Under the pieces are notes generated by a model. That model saw nothing but the letters and a program-made list of their open reading frames with translations, was not told the origin of the DNA and made no database searches. 64,000 nucleotides of DNA. It comes from Pectinophora gossypiella (lineage: Eukaryota > Arthropoda > Insecta > Lepidoptera > Gelechiidae). Location: positions 4,588,001 through 4,652,000 of the forward strand of contig NC_065407.1 in the NCBI RefSeq assembly GCF_024362695.1, written 5' to 3'. The translations under genes and the position numbers were made by a program. Within the stretch, counting starts at the first letter, position 1, and each line of letters starts with the position of its first letter. This document shows, piece after piece, positions 1-10,703 of this stretch.

Positions 1-30
1 TGGCTCTTAAATTGATGATGATGATTAAAA
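1..30 (+). mobile_element. 3' tail of an RTE-like LINE or its SINE, cut by the window edge
   Basis: The first bases match the last part of the element ending near 55728: the end of a GAGCGTGGCTCTTAAATT motif followed by a short ATG/GAT run. The same tail occurs at 28500-28520, 41245-41280 (- strand), 30920 (- strand) and 51620 (- strand). Only the tail is present, so LINE and SINE origin cannot be told apart. Confidence 0.55.
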
Positions 31-322
31 AGAGAATAAAGTTAGGTTTTATACGGTTTTCATGCGATGTTTAAGTAGTCGACGCTTCCAATTTAATAAC
101 GTGCGCAGTTGCAGCTGCGTAAAGTATTTCGTACAGATTAATCAAGAATGCGAATTTCCTTTGTATTTTAAAGCAATAAAGAGTATACAAACAAACAAAT
201 GTGACATAAGTGAGAAAGCATCACTTTATTAGCTTCCGCGTTGTATAACTCTAGATCTTGGAATGTTTATCTTTGCAATAGGTTTGTAATTGGTACATCA
301 CTCACCCATCTAAGGCGTTAGC

Positions 323-374
323 CTAAAATCAAATCGCGTCATGAGTTATCTATCATGACGCGATCGGATTTTAG
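323..374. repeat. Hairpin-forming inverted repeat
   Basis: Arms of 22 bases at 323-344 and 353-374 are reverse complements with two mismatches and an 8-base loop. The arms contain ATCGCGTCATGA and its complement. No longer terminal repeat is visible, so this is either a tiny MITE remnant or a hairpin. Confidence 0.6.
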
Positions 375-1083
375 GGCTGTATACCAGTAGTAGACGTTTG
401 ACCATTTTGACGACGTCATATCGACGTCCATTATTTCATTTTAGGTAAATTTAGGTTTGGTAATTTGTAAAAAATATAGGTTGTCATATCATCAGTTACA
501 GGGGTAACTGTCATTTGTCTTTCGGTAACATGTATATATGCCCACAGGGGTTTTTGAGTTATCCTTTTGTTGGTGTAGCAGTTTAGGCGTAATAAGGTAG
601 GTAACAGACAGGATGTAGTTACTTCAGCATTAATATAAGAATGGATTAGCAATGAGGCAAGAGCCGTTTGCATGAAAACGACGAGCTTCGCACGTGGCGT
701 TTAAACCCCTACGGCATACATTGGCTGTTTTATATATTTCGTACGCTCCTAGCAACGAACTGTATATGTACTTAAGACCCCAAACCTTCGGAAGAAGCCA
801 GCTCATGCCCGTAGTTAAATGAAAGGCGAGTGCAGCATCGTAAACAGAAGCTCAGAAGTTAATATTTGCTCGGCTTGTGTGGAATATTGATTGGTCGTCG
901 GAGTGACAAGGGTCTAACACCTTCTGTCCAACACCTCATGTGGAGAACTATTATGATACGCTTCAGTGATCTCTTCTCATTTAAGGCGATTGACAAAGAC
1001 AAGGCTTGTTATAAAAAAACTTATACAACGAAGTAGCGCGCTCTACTTATAGTATAGTCTAGCGGTAGCCGAAATAAGGTATT
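375..1083. other. Unassigned AT-rich stretch
   Basis: No gene, intact domain or recognised repeat was seen. Short open frames here show no family motif. Confidence 0.4.
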
Positions 1084-1338
1084 TGACTGGGTCAAAGATA
1101 AATTATAAAAAGCTAATCTGGAAATAGAAGCCAGTCTAAGATGATCAAAAATCAATTTCATGTTGCTTTTCGACTTGCTTTCTAAATTTATTTATGAATT
1201 AAGTAACAATGAGTACGACGTTACCAATTTTATTTATGACGTCACAGGACAGTATTTCCATACAAACTCTAAAGAAAACATTCGTTTTGACATTTCGAAA
1301 AAAGTATCACATTTGACTAGGTTGTCAAGAAGCCTATT
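1084..1338 (+). repeat. Dispersed repeat, copy A (pair with 15512-15750)
   Basis: It runs from a GGGTCAAAGATAAATTATA-like start, through TGACGTCACAGGACAGTAT and CCATACAAACTCTAA, to TTGACTAGGTTG...AGCCTAT. The copy at 15512-15750 has the same order and orientation with small indels. It has no clear terminal inverted repeat or tRNA boxes. A short open frame over it (1160-1348) is not matched by an open frame in the other copy, so coding is unlikely. Confidence 0.6.
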
Positions 1339-1529
1339 GGTGGATTAGACTATACTTGTTAGACTACGAGTAAAGAAAAAACATAATTACTTTGTTGTTC
1401 AGCTGATTATAGAGGACGTGCTCTAAAATTTGATGGAGTAAATACTTATATGGGCGGTAAGCTGGTAATGCGATAAAGTATCACCAGGAGTCTTCAAGCA
1501 CCTTTTGAAATCGTACTAAAATCGTAAGG

Positions 1530-1874
1530 TATTGGTTCCGATTCCTGCTGACACCTCCTAATTATATTTTAAGTTATGCATGTCATTTTCTTATCCGCCG
1601 AAAAGTAAAGAGTGGCAAGGATGAATAATCCGGGTAAATAAGATAGGCTTCTCGCTGACATGCAACCTGTTTCCCGTGTGCTGTCGACGTAATTCTGTCG
1701 AATAATTGGCCAATACAAAATTTTGGGAGAACTTTTTGAATTTCTGCATAAAATTCAGAACATGGACATGTGTTCCTTAAATTTTATGCCCGTCGATTAC
1801 CCGTCCCTTTCCTTTTCGGCGGATAAGAAAATTACAGGTTTAACTTAAAGGTAGTGTATAAAATCAGCACCATT
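1530..1874. mobile_element. MITE, family with GGTGCTGATTCC ends
   Basis: The two ends are long inverted repeats. The left end reads from a GGTTCCGATTCCTGCTGACACC-like motif through TGTCATTTTCTTATCCGCCG. The right end carries CCCGTCGATTACCCGTCCC, CGGCGGATAAGAAAAT and finally ATCAGCACCA. Related copies are at 12455-12892, 32655-32760 (one end), 41570-41942 and 5200-5240 (end only). It is non-coding. Confidence 0.7.
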
Positions 1875-2044
1875 ATCAGAATAATCTGATACCTATACGT
1901 AGGTGTCTTGTTTGAAGTCAAACAAAACAGGTAAAGTTACCAGGGGTGAAAATATACATAAGTACATATTATACTAAGCTCTAAAGATAGGTTATCTAGT
2001 AATTATATCGCAAGTCTACAAACTCTTACAGGAAAGTAAAAGCC

Positions 2045-2105
2045 ATAAGGGGCCTTACCCAAGTTGCAAATGATTAAGAAAAGCGATAGTGTAATCGATT
2101 AATAC
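2045..2105 (+). repeat. Fragment of a dispersed repeat (copies near 3540 and 14105)
   Basis: GGCCTTACCCAAGTTGCAAATGATTA followed by AAAGCGATAGTG-like sequence recurs at 3540-3600 and 14105-14160. Those longer copies continue into a palindromic core. Confidence 0.45.
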
Positions 2106-2235
2106 CTATGTGGTATGTAGGTATTTTCTAAAAAAATATTTATTAAATAGAAATACATAAACAAGTACAGTCCATTCAACTACAATTGTAACAACACACA
2201 TATTTTATTATTAAAAACAAAATAAAAAAAGAATA

Positions 2236-2500
2236 AAAAGCAATAAATAAAAAATGTCCTCCAGCTTATCACATCGAGGCAAAGTCCCCAGAAAACTGGC
2301 CACGTTGCCTCTCTGCACCGCCAAACTGACCCTTTGGGCAAAATAACTGCCTGCTCTAGGGTCGGAAGTTGCCTCGATGAGGCGAGCTGAAATCGTCTTT
2401 AAAAACTGACGTGCTTCTGGACCCCATGGGCTCAACGTTTCTACAGCAGGTAAGTAGGTATGATTGTTAGAAGGTGACATGTTCATGCGTTTTGGGAGGT
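2236..2500 (-). pseudogene. LINE ORF C-terminal fragment
   Basis: The - strand frame encodes about 80 residues containing VETLSPWGPEARQFLK, then DPRAGSYFAQRVSLAVQRGN and a final LGTLP. From memory, this VET..G.W..E / DPR...Y..QR.S.A.QRGN pattern is found near the C-termini of animal non-LTR retrotransposon polyproteins. There is no RT core here, so it is a short relic. It lies head-on to an independent LINE 3'UTR at 2575-2690 on the other strand. Confidence 0.5.
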
Positions 2501-2574
2501 CTGTGGCCTAACCTGTATTGGGCTGGTTATCTTTTCGCGGGTTGGATTTAAATTTTTACATTTTTCCTCGCCTT

Positions 2575-2690
2575 ATGGTTGTCCGGAAGAAATCGCTTTA
2601 AGCGATAAGGCCGCCATTTGCCATCTACCTAGTTAAGAGTCTTTTGTAATTATTTATTTTTATTTTGGTGCAATAAAGTATATTTGTATT
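2575..2690 (+). mobile_element. CR1/Jockey-like LINE 3'UTR tail
   Basis: It contains AAGAAATCGCTTTAAGCGATAAGGCCGCC and then a T-rich stretch with GTGCAATAAAGTAT. The same 3' end is seen on the - strand at 29082-29260, 33853-34215 and 56335-56412, and on the + strand in the foldback spacer near 24215-24330. CAATAAAG is probably the poly(A) signal. Confidence 0.6.
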
Positions 2691-2699
2691 TGTACGGTC

Positions 2700-3529
2700 A
2701 GACAGGCAGTCGCGTAAAAAACCGGACCTGTCAAATCTTCAGGTTAGGTAAGAAAAATAAGAAGACAACATACGTTGCAATATGGTGCAATACGTTTGCA
2801 ATTTGGTTTAGAACATAACCAGAGAGTCAGAGAGCACAACAATGAGTCAACTTCTATGTAGTTTTATTTTATCATGGGTTCGCGTTTGACCACTCTTTCC
2901 ACTTTGACCACGATCTATGGTTGGTGACTATGTATAGTCACAGATGGTATAGTATAGTAATGGAGTATATTGTCACCCAACACATTGTAGTGTAATAATT
3001 AAATAATTTAAGTACTAATATTTCAAAAGCGGTAGGAATTTAATCCTTCTGTAATTTTGTGTACGAAAATTATAATATACAAAATTAAATTCAAACGCCA
3101 ACCAATAAGCCCTGTAATGTTGCCAGCATATTATTATTTCTTCTTTGTTCCAAATAATGTAGGTATTAACGTTTGTAAATTACAACGACAATGTCGAGTA
3201 CATTGCGTTAAAAATATATAATTCTGCAAAATATCTATCCACATACTCCGCAATGTACATCGAATTCTCGTTGTACTTACAATTGTAAGTTTTATGAAAC
3301 AGACCCCTGGTGTTTGAGTTATTAATTGTGCCGCTAAATGCCCCTAACACGACCTGTTAATGTTAGAATTATTATTGGAACAACTTTAATTATATTCTAA
3401 ACCTAAAAGGTAATTGTGCTTAAACATTGAAAGTAAGCATGAGTCAGTGCCGCACTAATGGGATAGGCAATTACGGGTTTTTATCAAGAATATTATTACT
3501 TTCCACAGGGCTTTTTAACCTGCGGTCCG
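2700..3529. other. Unassigned stretch
   Basis: AT-rich with no supported gene. An imperfect inverted pair around ACGACAATGTCGAGTACATTGCG (about 3184) and CGCAATGTACATCGAATTCTCGTTGT (about 3250) looks like the ends of a small decayed inverted-repeat element. Confidence 0.4.
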
Positions 3530-3735
3530 CAGTACACCAGGAGCCTTAGCCAAGTAGCAAACGATTACGAAAAACGACAGTGGCAGTAATAAAAATATAT
3601 GGGATTGACATGCGGCGGACCTAACTAGTTGACCAGCTAGTTCCGCCCACATGCAACAGATGGCGCCACCATTCAATAATGCAGTACTAAAACGCGCTAT
3701 AGAAGTTTGCACAGCGTCACGTATATATACAACTT
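3530..3735 (+). repeat. Dispersed repeat with palindromic core
   Basis: GCCTTAGCCAAGTAGCAAACGATTACG leads to AAATATATGGGATTGACATG, then a palindromic core (GCGGCGGACCTAACTAG / CTAGTTCCGCCC). A related copy is at 14070-14235 and a fragment at 2045-2105. Foldback MITE architecture is likely. Confidence 0.5.
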
Positions 3736-4806
3736 CCAATATAACACCGTTGGATCGTCGATCCTAGTCACACTACGAACCTGTGGCTACTATGCTCACT
3801 TCGGTACCCCGAAAACATTAGGCTAAGCCCCCCTTATTACCCCGGGGTCTGCGAAAACTACCTAAATCTAAGGCTTCAAAACAAAATTGTAATTTATGTC
3901 TGTCATTCTTTACAATAATGTAAATTTAATGTATACCTAAATCATACAGCTTTAGGGTAAATCTTAGATGATATGGCCACGTTATGCGAAGAGAAGAGGA
4001 TCTTGTTGTTAGAAAAGCTTTATGCCTGTCCGAGCGCAAAAGAGATAGAAGATTCCTGCCGCATGGTGGACCAGCGAGCGTGTACAAGCTACTACCATAG
4101 TTAACGAAAATCTACCTGATTCGACTACCCAGGATTGTCTAGGTGCTGTCGAATTAGGAGAGGTGGGGACACCTAAACTTAAAAAGTGCAAAGAAACATT
4201 ACCCTCCTTCTCTGGCAGTCGGGTAAAAAGAAAATAAAGCATTAGGGTAATAAAAGCAATTATTGTTTTTGTTATATTAAAGTATTATATAAAGTAACGT
4301 AAAATAAAAGATTAGAGTTGATTTTTAGATATTATTATTATTATAAATCTTAGACCTACTCTACCCAGACAAAATGCCCCGTTTGGTCATTGGCAAAAGA
4401 GTTTGGAATGCACTGCTTTACCGAGAGCTATTCTTTCACCCACGTAGATTCATTATTTGGCTGTTAACGTTTCTTTTCGAAATAGAAATTGCCATTTTAA
4501 AGTAAAATTCTGTAAAAGAATCTGAAAGAATGGGTAATGGCTAAGAAGAAGCTTTTGACATGGTAATAAAACAACTTTAATAATAAAAACAGCAATTCTT
4601 CGAATGCTTACAGCGAACTTTTTTGGTTTAACTGTAAGTAAGTGTTGATCCCTCGTCTTTTTTTTGTCAAATAAAACAACATTGCCATATTTTTAGGATT
4701 GGGTGTTCTATTTCTATATATTAAACATAAGAAAGCATTTAGCAAACGATATTCCTCGTTTACGTGGTTATTATCATAATTAAAACACATAATACCGGGT
4801 TCTTAC
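3736..4806. other. Unassigned stretch
   Basis: No supported gene. It holds an ATT microsatellite near 4335 and other AT-rich sequence. Open frames here are short and lack domain motifs. Confidence 0.4.
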
Positions 4807-4926
4807 CGCGTTAAAATCTGGGATATGTGATTCCCGATATTTTAACACTGATCACGTGATGACAATTCCGTGCAACGTGCAACAGTGTTGAATTAACGGG
4901 AGTCTCATATCACTGATTTTAACGCG
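4807..4926. mobile_element. MITE of about 120 bp with ACCGCGTTAAAATC ends
   Basis: ACCGCGTTAAAATC at 4807-4820 is the exact reverse complement of GATTTTAACGCGGT at its right end. Inside are GGGATATGTGATTCCCGATATTTTAACAC and a GATCACGTGATGAC palindrome. It abuts the truncated end of an RTE-like LINE coding fragment on its right, so it either inserted there or marks the LINE breakpoint. Confidence 0.65.
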
Positions 4927-5179
4927 GTCTACCCCTTCCTCTCTTCCCTTCAGTTTTTCCCTCTATAATGTTTGTTATAAATGAATCGTATCGTATCAGG
5001 TGGCCAATCATATTTCCTCTCCGGTTCTCTATAGTCTTCAATATGGTTCTCTTTTCTTCAACTCTTTCCAGCACTTTTTCATTTGACACCATTTCAGTCC
5101 AGCTTATACCCTCCATCCTTCGCCAACACCACATCTCAAACGCTTCTAACCTCTCTCTGTCCCTCTGTGTCATAGTCCA
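4927..5179 (-). pseudogene. RTE-like LINE ORF2 C-terminal fragment
   Basis: The - strand frame encodes WTMTQRDRERLEAFEMWCWR, then WTEMVSNEKVLERVEE, RRGNMIGHLIRYDSF, and ends at EGKRGRGRPR. This is the region after the RT thumb in RTE/BovB-like elements, where LEAFE.WC.RR and GRGRPR are familiar. The next residues expected, RT.M..IKE, appear in a separate fragment at 28390. Upstream coding is lost at 5179, and a MITE end lies at 5200-5240. Confidence 0.7.
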
Positions 5180-5199
5180 CACACACAGACAGATATAAT

Positions 5200-5243
5200 T
5201 TAAAATAAAATTAGATGGTGTCTGCAGGAATCGGGGCAATTGT
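5200..5243. mobile_element. End fragment of the GGTGCTGATTCC MITE family
   Basis: TAAAATAAAATTAGATGGTGTCTGCAGGAATCGGGGCAATTG matches the right end of the copy at 41570-41942 (AAATTAGGAGGTGGCTGCAG then GAATCGGGGCCATTG). Confidence 0.55.
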
Positions 5244-5867
5244 GTCAAAATGAAGGTCACGGGAAAGCAAAAAAATCCCCGAGATAACACGATGAAAAGA
5301 ACTTCAATAATAAAAACGATACGTTGCAAGTTCACGGCATTACACAAAGCGATGCTAATTTACTACACTGTGATCCAGCCATAACAATAAATTGTAATTT
5401 TATCGTCTCGCCCGCGCCCCCTAAGTACACATCTCATGAAAAAAATATTATACACAGGGTAGCAACTCAGTACTATTTGTGAAGGTATATTCGTGATTAG
5501 ACGTGGACGATAAAACCTTTATTGCCTGCGTCATTAGGGTTCTTTGTTAAATATGGCTAGAATATTTTGACAGGAAGACTAAAAGTAGGTACCTATATAG
5601 CCTAGTGCATACCTGCCTTAGAGAAATAACAATTGTAAAGATAATGTATGGTTCTGACGCTTGTCAAGCCCTTATTTCATGAGACTTAAACATGGCGGCG
5701 AGGAGGGGGTGTATAAACTGTACACATCTCTGCCTACGCTTACGGGAATACAGGTGTGATGCTATGTTATGTTTTGTTGTCCAACCAAAGGCACCCTTAG
5801 TACTTAGTTTTGTACCGAATGAGATTCCTCAGTGCTCCCCATTTGCGACAAATCTACAGTAAGTAAG
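5244..5867. other. Unassigned stretch
   Basis: No supported gene. Around 5835-5868 a short stretch (CTCCCCATTTGCGACAAATC then TACAGTAAGT) resembles one end of the dispersed repeat at 10379-10653. Confidence 0.35.
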
Positions 5868-6073
5868 AATATCGTAACGAAAACTTTGAGGGATGATTTA
5901 GACCATGATTCTGAGTTGATATCAAGTGGAATTTTCCTTTGCAAAAGTATAGAATTGAAAATAATTAGAAAAGAACATTAACTTTGCGACGGAAAATTCC
6001 ACTTTACTTTAACACAGAATCATGGTCTGAATCATCCCCCTCAGTATTCGTTACGATGTCACTAACACCCTGT
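5868..6073. mobile_element. MITE, family with AGGGTGTTAGTGACATCG ends
   Basis: The ends form long inverted repeats: ATCGTAACGAAAAC, GAGGGATGATT.AGACCATG and ATATCAAGTGGAATTTTCC on the left, and the complements ending GATGTCACTAACACCCTGTA on the right. The outermost left bases are missing. Other copies are at 36008-36232 and the interrupted copy 22921-25746. Confidence 0.75.
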
Positions 6074-6177
6074 ATGCGTATTACTGTCTATTGTCATAAT
6101 AGTTTGCAACTTGGCTAACCCCTTTGGTCGACTAATTTTGTTCTTATTTCATATTACATGTGTTTTACTAGGTACTG

Positions 6178-6390
6178 GCATAGAACAAGGAATAATACGA
6201 CGTATAGAACGGCAACTGTCCCCTCCCCACAAGCGGCTGAGCTAGGTTTACCTCATCCCCCTCGGTCTTACTTTAGTCTTCAATCGTACGGGCGTCAGAC
6301 GTCACACAGTGCGTGTATGATAAAGTCATTGCGCAGTGTCAGTGTAAAACGAAGTGTTTTGTATGACGTGGCAACCGGGCCGCTTTGACT
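6178..6390 (+). repeat. Dispersed repeat, family CATAGAA.AAGGAATAATA
   Basis: It begins CATAGAACAAGGAATAATAC and includes GAACGGCAACT, CCCCACAAGCGGCTGAG, GGGCGTCAGACGTCACACA and an end with GTGTTTTGTATGACGTG. Similar copies occur at 15062-15265 (+), 37540-37757 (+) and 42285-42665 (-, interrupted). No tRNA boxes or coding capacity were seen. Confidence 0.65.
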
Positions 6391-6603
6391 GAGCCTTCAC
6401 TACACAAAGCCTCAAAGAAATTTACTGTAATAATTATTCATACGACTGGTCTGTTATTTTATTCTTTGATATTGCGTCGCTGCTCCTGTGACTACTTTAC
6501 CAACTATGTAAAGTTAGCTTAACTAGTTTGTCAGTTTATTTCATACTAAGCATATTGACTAGACCCGCTTCGGGAATTCTACGGAATAAATAGGTGGAAA
6601 TTA

Positions 6604-6718
6604 TTAGCGTCAAAATGGCGGGACCAATGGTTTAATGTTGAAATTCCATAAATATACTTAGTACTCATCCAGTACTGTTTATATTGACGCGTTAAATTGT
6701 GGTCCCGCCATCTTGACG
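6604..6718. mobile_element. Small inverted-repeat element
   Basis: TTAGCGTCAAAATGGCGGGACCAA on the left pairs with TTGTGGTCCCGCCATCTTGACG on the right. The core holds AGTACT motifs. It is non-coding and has the size and shape of a MITE. Confidence 0.55.
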
Positions 6719-7124
6719 TTAAGATGCCAGTTTAACCTGTTTTAGTTTAGGTACCAAATAGTACTAAAGGAGTACTATACTCGTATCTAACAATTATTTT
6801 GACGCCAATAAATAATTTTATTTTTAAGACACCTAAATGGCGACAAATTAAACTGTCTATTGCCAATTGTCTTATTTAAAACGTAATCAAAAATCTAAAT
6901 TGGTATTTATTCTATAAGTAACAGAAATAAAGGCATTCTAATTTATTTGGAATGAACAGAAAAGGATTTCAGAGATACGATTAGGTACATTTACATCTGT
7001 CTAATAGAAAAGCGACAATCTCAGAAACTACAAATGCTAGAAGTCTCAAATTTTGCATGGGTCCTTTTAGGACGTAAGTGCACACTAAGACAAGATTTTG
7101 CGAAATTCATCCGCCAAGGGGTCT
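6719..7124. other. Unassigned AT-rich stretch
   Basis: No gene or clear repeat was seen. Confidence 0.35.
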
Positions 7125-7290
7125 TCTTCTTATCGTGGGTTGTGTGGAATACCAACCTCATCAACCCTGGTGTCAGGGTTATTACTGAGTCGCCAAAGTC
7201 CCCTGACATGGCTCATGTAACGACTACATACTTACATCAGTAAGTATTAACCGGGGCCAACGGCTTAACATGCCTTCCGATCATGATGCA
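7125..7290 (-). mobile_element. SINE 3' portion
   Basis: On the - strand this matches the 3' half of the tRNA-derived SINE at 9428-9752: GGCATGTTAAGCCGTTGG, TTACTGATGTAAGTA, CATGTCAGGGGACTTTGGCG, ACACCAGGGTTGATGAGGTT, then an ACGATAAGAAGAAG-like tail. The tRNA head is missing. Confidence 0.65.
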
Positions 7291-8473
7291 CGGATTATCG
7301 CCAAGGGGTTGAAAGTTTGTATGAAACTTTGTTAGTTTTAAACTTAGAATCATGACGCAAACGAAGTCGCGTGCGGTCAGCTAGTATAATATTATATGTA
7401 TAATAGCTGATATAAAACCAATACACCAGCGTACCCCACGCCACGGGATCGGTGTTGTTGACATTGCGCTACCTTAGGTCTCATTTTATGGCCGTTAAGG
7501 GCTATAGTGGAAAACAGCTGGATCAGGGATTATACCAAAACCTTGGCAAGGCAAAGACTACCATAATAGCTGGAAATTAAAAAAAATATAAACTTCTGAA
7601 TTCTTTCCTTCGTGAAAATATGTTTTTTTTTTTTCAATATTGGTGCTGATTCTAGCGGACTCTTTCTAATGTTATTGTTTATTATATCTGTTATTTTCTT
7701 CTTATCCAACAATACCGAAAAAAAGCGACAAGAAAGAAGGAAGGAGAGAAATCAGAAATTAAAACAAAAACTTTAAGGATATTTATATCGCTCCTGACAC
7801 CCCCCCGACCCCCCCCCCCTCCTAAACAGGCCACGTACTTGGGGTACGGTAGTGCCTTCGCCAAGACAGGGCATCTTTCGAAATTATATTTTTTTTGACC
7901 AATAGCAGTATACCATCTATTTAACGTAGGCAAATAGCATTCGATGCGTTTATTGCTCGAAACCCTCCTGAAGTGTCCCAAACTATGTGCACTTTTTTCC
8001 ATATGTCTGCTTGGCCTGGATCCGGCGACGCCGATTGACCACTGTTGCCAATTAGAGATCTTTCAGCTCCAATACAATTATAATGGTCTTCAACTTCCAA
8101 CTAAATTCCCAACCATCAAATTACTTCAGCCGTGCCAAGGAACCAATTATCTGTTTACAAGACAGCCGGGCTACTCTCTCCTATTATTGATATCTTCAGC
8201 AGTCCAAATTAATTATACTTCATTTATAGTTCATTGCCCACAGTCGTTTATTTAATTATTTCGACCCACGAATTACTGAAGGCCATTATTTATTATGGAG
8301 GAAACATTCATTTTGGTTAACAGGGGCAGCTATTAATGCTGGTATTAATAGTAATTTAAGGGAAATGCGAGATGAGAATGATTATTTTGATGTAATCAAA
8401 TTGACTATTGTATTAGTATTGTCTTGCAGTTGTCTTCTTCAAAGATGGTGCTTGCTTCCAAACACAGATCTGG
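7291..8473. other. Unassigned stretch with poly(C)
   Basis: No supported gene. A C-rich homopolymer-like tract lies at 7801-7822 (G-rich on the - strand). Overlapping open frames on both strands at 7691-8255 have no domain signature. Confidence 0.4.
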
Positions 8474-8629
8474 GGGGTTAAAATGGCCACATCGAAGCAA
8501 TTCATCTAAGAAAGCAATATTGCAATTTGAAATTTGCGCATATAAAAGTAAGTGCGCAATGCCAACAAAATGTCAAACAGCAATATTGCTTTCCTACATG
8601 AATTGCTTCGATGTGGCCATTTTAACCCC
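8474..8629. mobile_element. MITE with GGGGTTAAAATGGCCACATCG ends
   Basis: The left end GGGGTTAAAATGGCCACATC and the right end GATGTGGCCATTTTAACCCC are perfect complements. The pairing continues through GAAGCAATTCAT and AAAGCAATATTGC. The core contains GCGCATATAAAAGTAAGTGCGC. An expanded copy is at 35337-35651, and half copies are at 53566-53645 and 54510-54590. Confidence 0.8.
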
Positions 8630-9237
8630 TGTGGACAGTTCTATCATAGTTCTTGAATCACGGAGATTATTTTTTTCCTACTATGCAATTAAAAAAAAGT
8701 TAAAAATATTTATTTACCAAATAAAGTAAAAATAATACAAGTTAATAGCGGGCCCTGCACTAGCGTTTCCCCTGTATCGCAGTTAATTAGTGGTATACTA
8801 TCTTGTTTAGTGCTTCCAGTACCTGCTTTCTCCTTACATGTTCTCTATAAAAAACTGAGGCAAATAATTTTCTGCACTACCTAATATTACTTAAAATTAC
8901 TATTGAAGGGACAGGACGCACCCTATTTTATATTGATAAAACGCTCTGAAACCGTTGGTTATCATAATAATTGTTTGCTAACAAAAGTCGGTACCTAAGT
9001 GGTTCTCAACTATAATCGAAATGCAAAACAATTTTAACCCCCATTTGCTTTAATCCGGATATAACAAAATATTCACCATTTTGTATACAAATTAGACTTC
9101 GGTGCTTTTGTTACATATTTGATATTTCAATTTTCAATCCTATTAGGATGATGTTTCAAATATTGAATGTTTTATTTCCTCTAAAATTATTTGTTTATTT
9201 TGATACAGAACAGGTAATTATTTCCGTGATTATGACG

Positions 9238-9421
9238 TTGTGCGATGAGCTCATGATGTGGAGGTCCGAGTTCGAAATCACTTTTTGAAAATCTTAGTCA
9301 GGTTAGGTAACATTGCGGACTTGAATCATCTGATTGTTCTTTAAAGTAAAACGACTCCGTGCTTCGAAAGGCACGTTAACCCGTAGCGGGGCTATTAGTA
9401 GCCAAACACCTCCACCTCCTC
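9238..9421 (+). mobile_element. tRNA-derived SINE, decayed partial copy
   Basis: ATGATGTGGAGGTCCGAGTT then CGAAATCAC recalls a tRNA-like B box. It is followed by CTTAGTCAGGTTAGG, GATTGTTCTTTAAAGTAAAACG, CCGTGCTTCGAAAGGCACGT and a GGGGCTATTAGTAGCC stretch, in the order seen in the - strand SINE at 30081-30374. The head and the 3' end are incomplete. Confidence 0.6.
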
Positions 9422-9427
9422 CGTGCC

Positions 9428-9752
9428 ACACCTCCGTGGTCCAGTAGTTGAGCCTCGGTCTCACGATCCGGAGGTCCCGGGTTCGATTCTCGGTGGAGAC
9501 ATATCACAAAAAATACTTTGTGGGCCCTAGTTTGGTTAGGACATTACTGGCTGATCACTAGATTGTCCGAGAGTAAGATGATCCGTGTTTCGGAAGGCAT
9601 GTTAAGGCGTTGGTCCCGGTTACTACTTACTGATGTAAGTAAGTAAACGTTCTGTGAGCCATGTCAAGGGCCCTTGGCGGCTCAATAGTAACCCTGACAC
9701 CAGAGTTGATGAGGTTAGTAATCCACCTCATAACCCACACGATAGAAGAAGA
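9428..9752 (+). mobile_element. tRNA-derived SINE, near full length
   Basis: The head CTCCGTGGTCCAGTAGTTGA gives an A-box-like motif, and GGTCCCGGGTTCGATTCTCG gives a strong Pol III B box. The body runs ATACTTTGTGGGCCC, GGCTGATCACTAGATTGTCC, TTCGGAAGGCATGTTAAG, TTACTGATGTAAGTAAGTAA, then CCCTGACACCAGAGTTGATG and an ACACGATAGAAGAAG tail. The tRNA part is a SINE head, not a functional tRNA gene. Relatives are at 22305-22600 (+) and 7125, 30081, 35212 and 54890 (-). Confidence 0.8.
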
Positions 9753-10378
9753 ATACCTTTACCATTTCACAGTGGAGCAACTTGGTAGAGTATGCTCCAC
9801 ACGTCGTGGGCCGTATATATGTACGCTGTTTATGTATATTTATATATAGGTGTGTATTTACCTCATCCACACATTTATTTACTTATGTAATAAAACAATA
9901 ATGAACGATATGTATATACACCTAAAATATATAATAGCAAAACAGTCTATAACATTAAAATACCATAACATGGTATCTGGTCGCTTTATCGACCTTTTCG
10001 TCATATTTACTGTCCTGCTTTTCCTTTTCATTCCGGACAAAGCCAGATCGTTTACTTACGATCATAATCATTAAACCCGTTACCCCAAATTAGTTCAAAT
10101 CAGATTAGTATTACCGTCCTCATTTATTTACATACATAATATTAGTCCAAATATCGTTATCCTAATTCGGCCCTTTATGCCCGACACGATAAATTGTTTG
10201 TCAACTTAGAGGCCTTTTTCACGGCGCGATTGGATATCGCATCCATATATGCATTATGTGCGATTTTAGGGTAAGTTTGTCATTATTAGACCACCATGTA
10301 ACAAAAATGTAGCTGAGTAAGGTCTGACTACCCCAATTGGGAAATTGTCATGAGCATATGTATGTATGTAACAAAATT
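9753..10378. other. Unassigned stretch
   Basis: AT-rich sequence. No gene or recognised element beyond short simple repeats (for example TATGTATG at about 10360). Confidence 0.35.
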
Positions 10379-10653
10379 AGGACCCCGATACCGACCCCGT
10401 TGGCGTGGTCGACGATTTCCCTCAATCAGCGCTTATCGCTATCAACCCACTAGAGTCGACTAATTCTTTCAAATAATTTTCCTCTCATTCGACGCCCTGA
10501 GCCGAGGTTCGCGCCCAACTAGGCACCCTCAGGCCTGTTGTCTTAAACGTTGTACCGGGTGAGAGCCACCAGGGCTCGCCATTTGTCCGGCCAAGTAGTT
10601 AATGCCATCTGCGGCAAATCTACAATAAGTTACGTCAAAAAAAAATATGTAAC
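10379..10653 (-). repeat. Dispersed retroposon-like repeat ending TTTTTTGACGT
   Basis: Read on the - strand it begins with poly(T)-flanked GACGTAACTTATTGTAGATT and includes TGCCGCAGATGGCATTAACT, CACCCGGTACAACGTTTAAG, CAGGCCTGAGGGTGCC, CGAACCTCGGCTCAGGGCGT and a GGGTTGATAGCGATAAGC-like stretch. A near-complete + strand copy is at 56415-56640. Fragments are at 13985-14015, 27075-27110, 36280-36360, 58915-58955 and 59735-59800. Confidence 0.6.
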
Positions 10654-10703
10654 AAAACGTTCAACGTTAAAACGTTTTTGGCAACATCACAACTTATATT
10701 TAT

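Noticed and set aside
2211..2690. One LINE with a coding end at 2236-2500 and a 3'UTR at 2575-2690
   Set aside because: The two lie on opposite strands, so they are independent fragments.
9428..9500. A tRNA gene (A box and strong B box)
   Set aside because: It is the head of a SINE repeated in several copies, followed by a SINE body; the cloverleaf is degraded.
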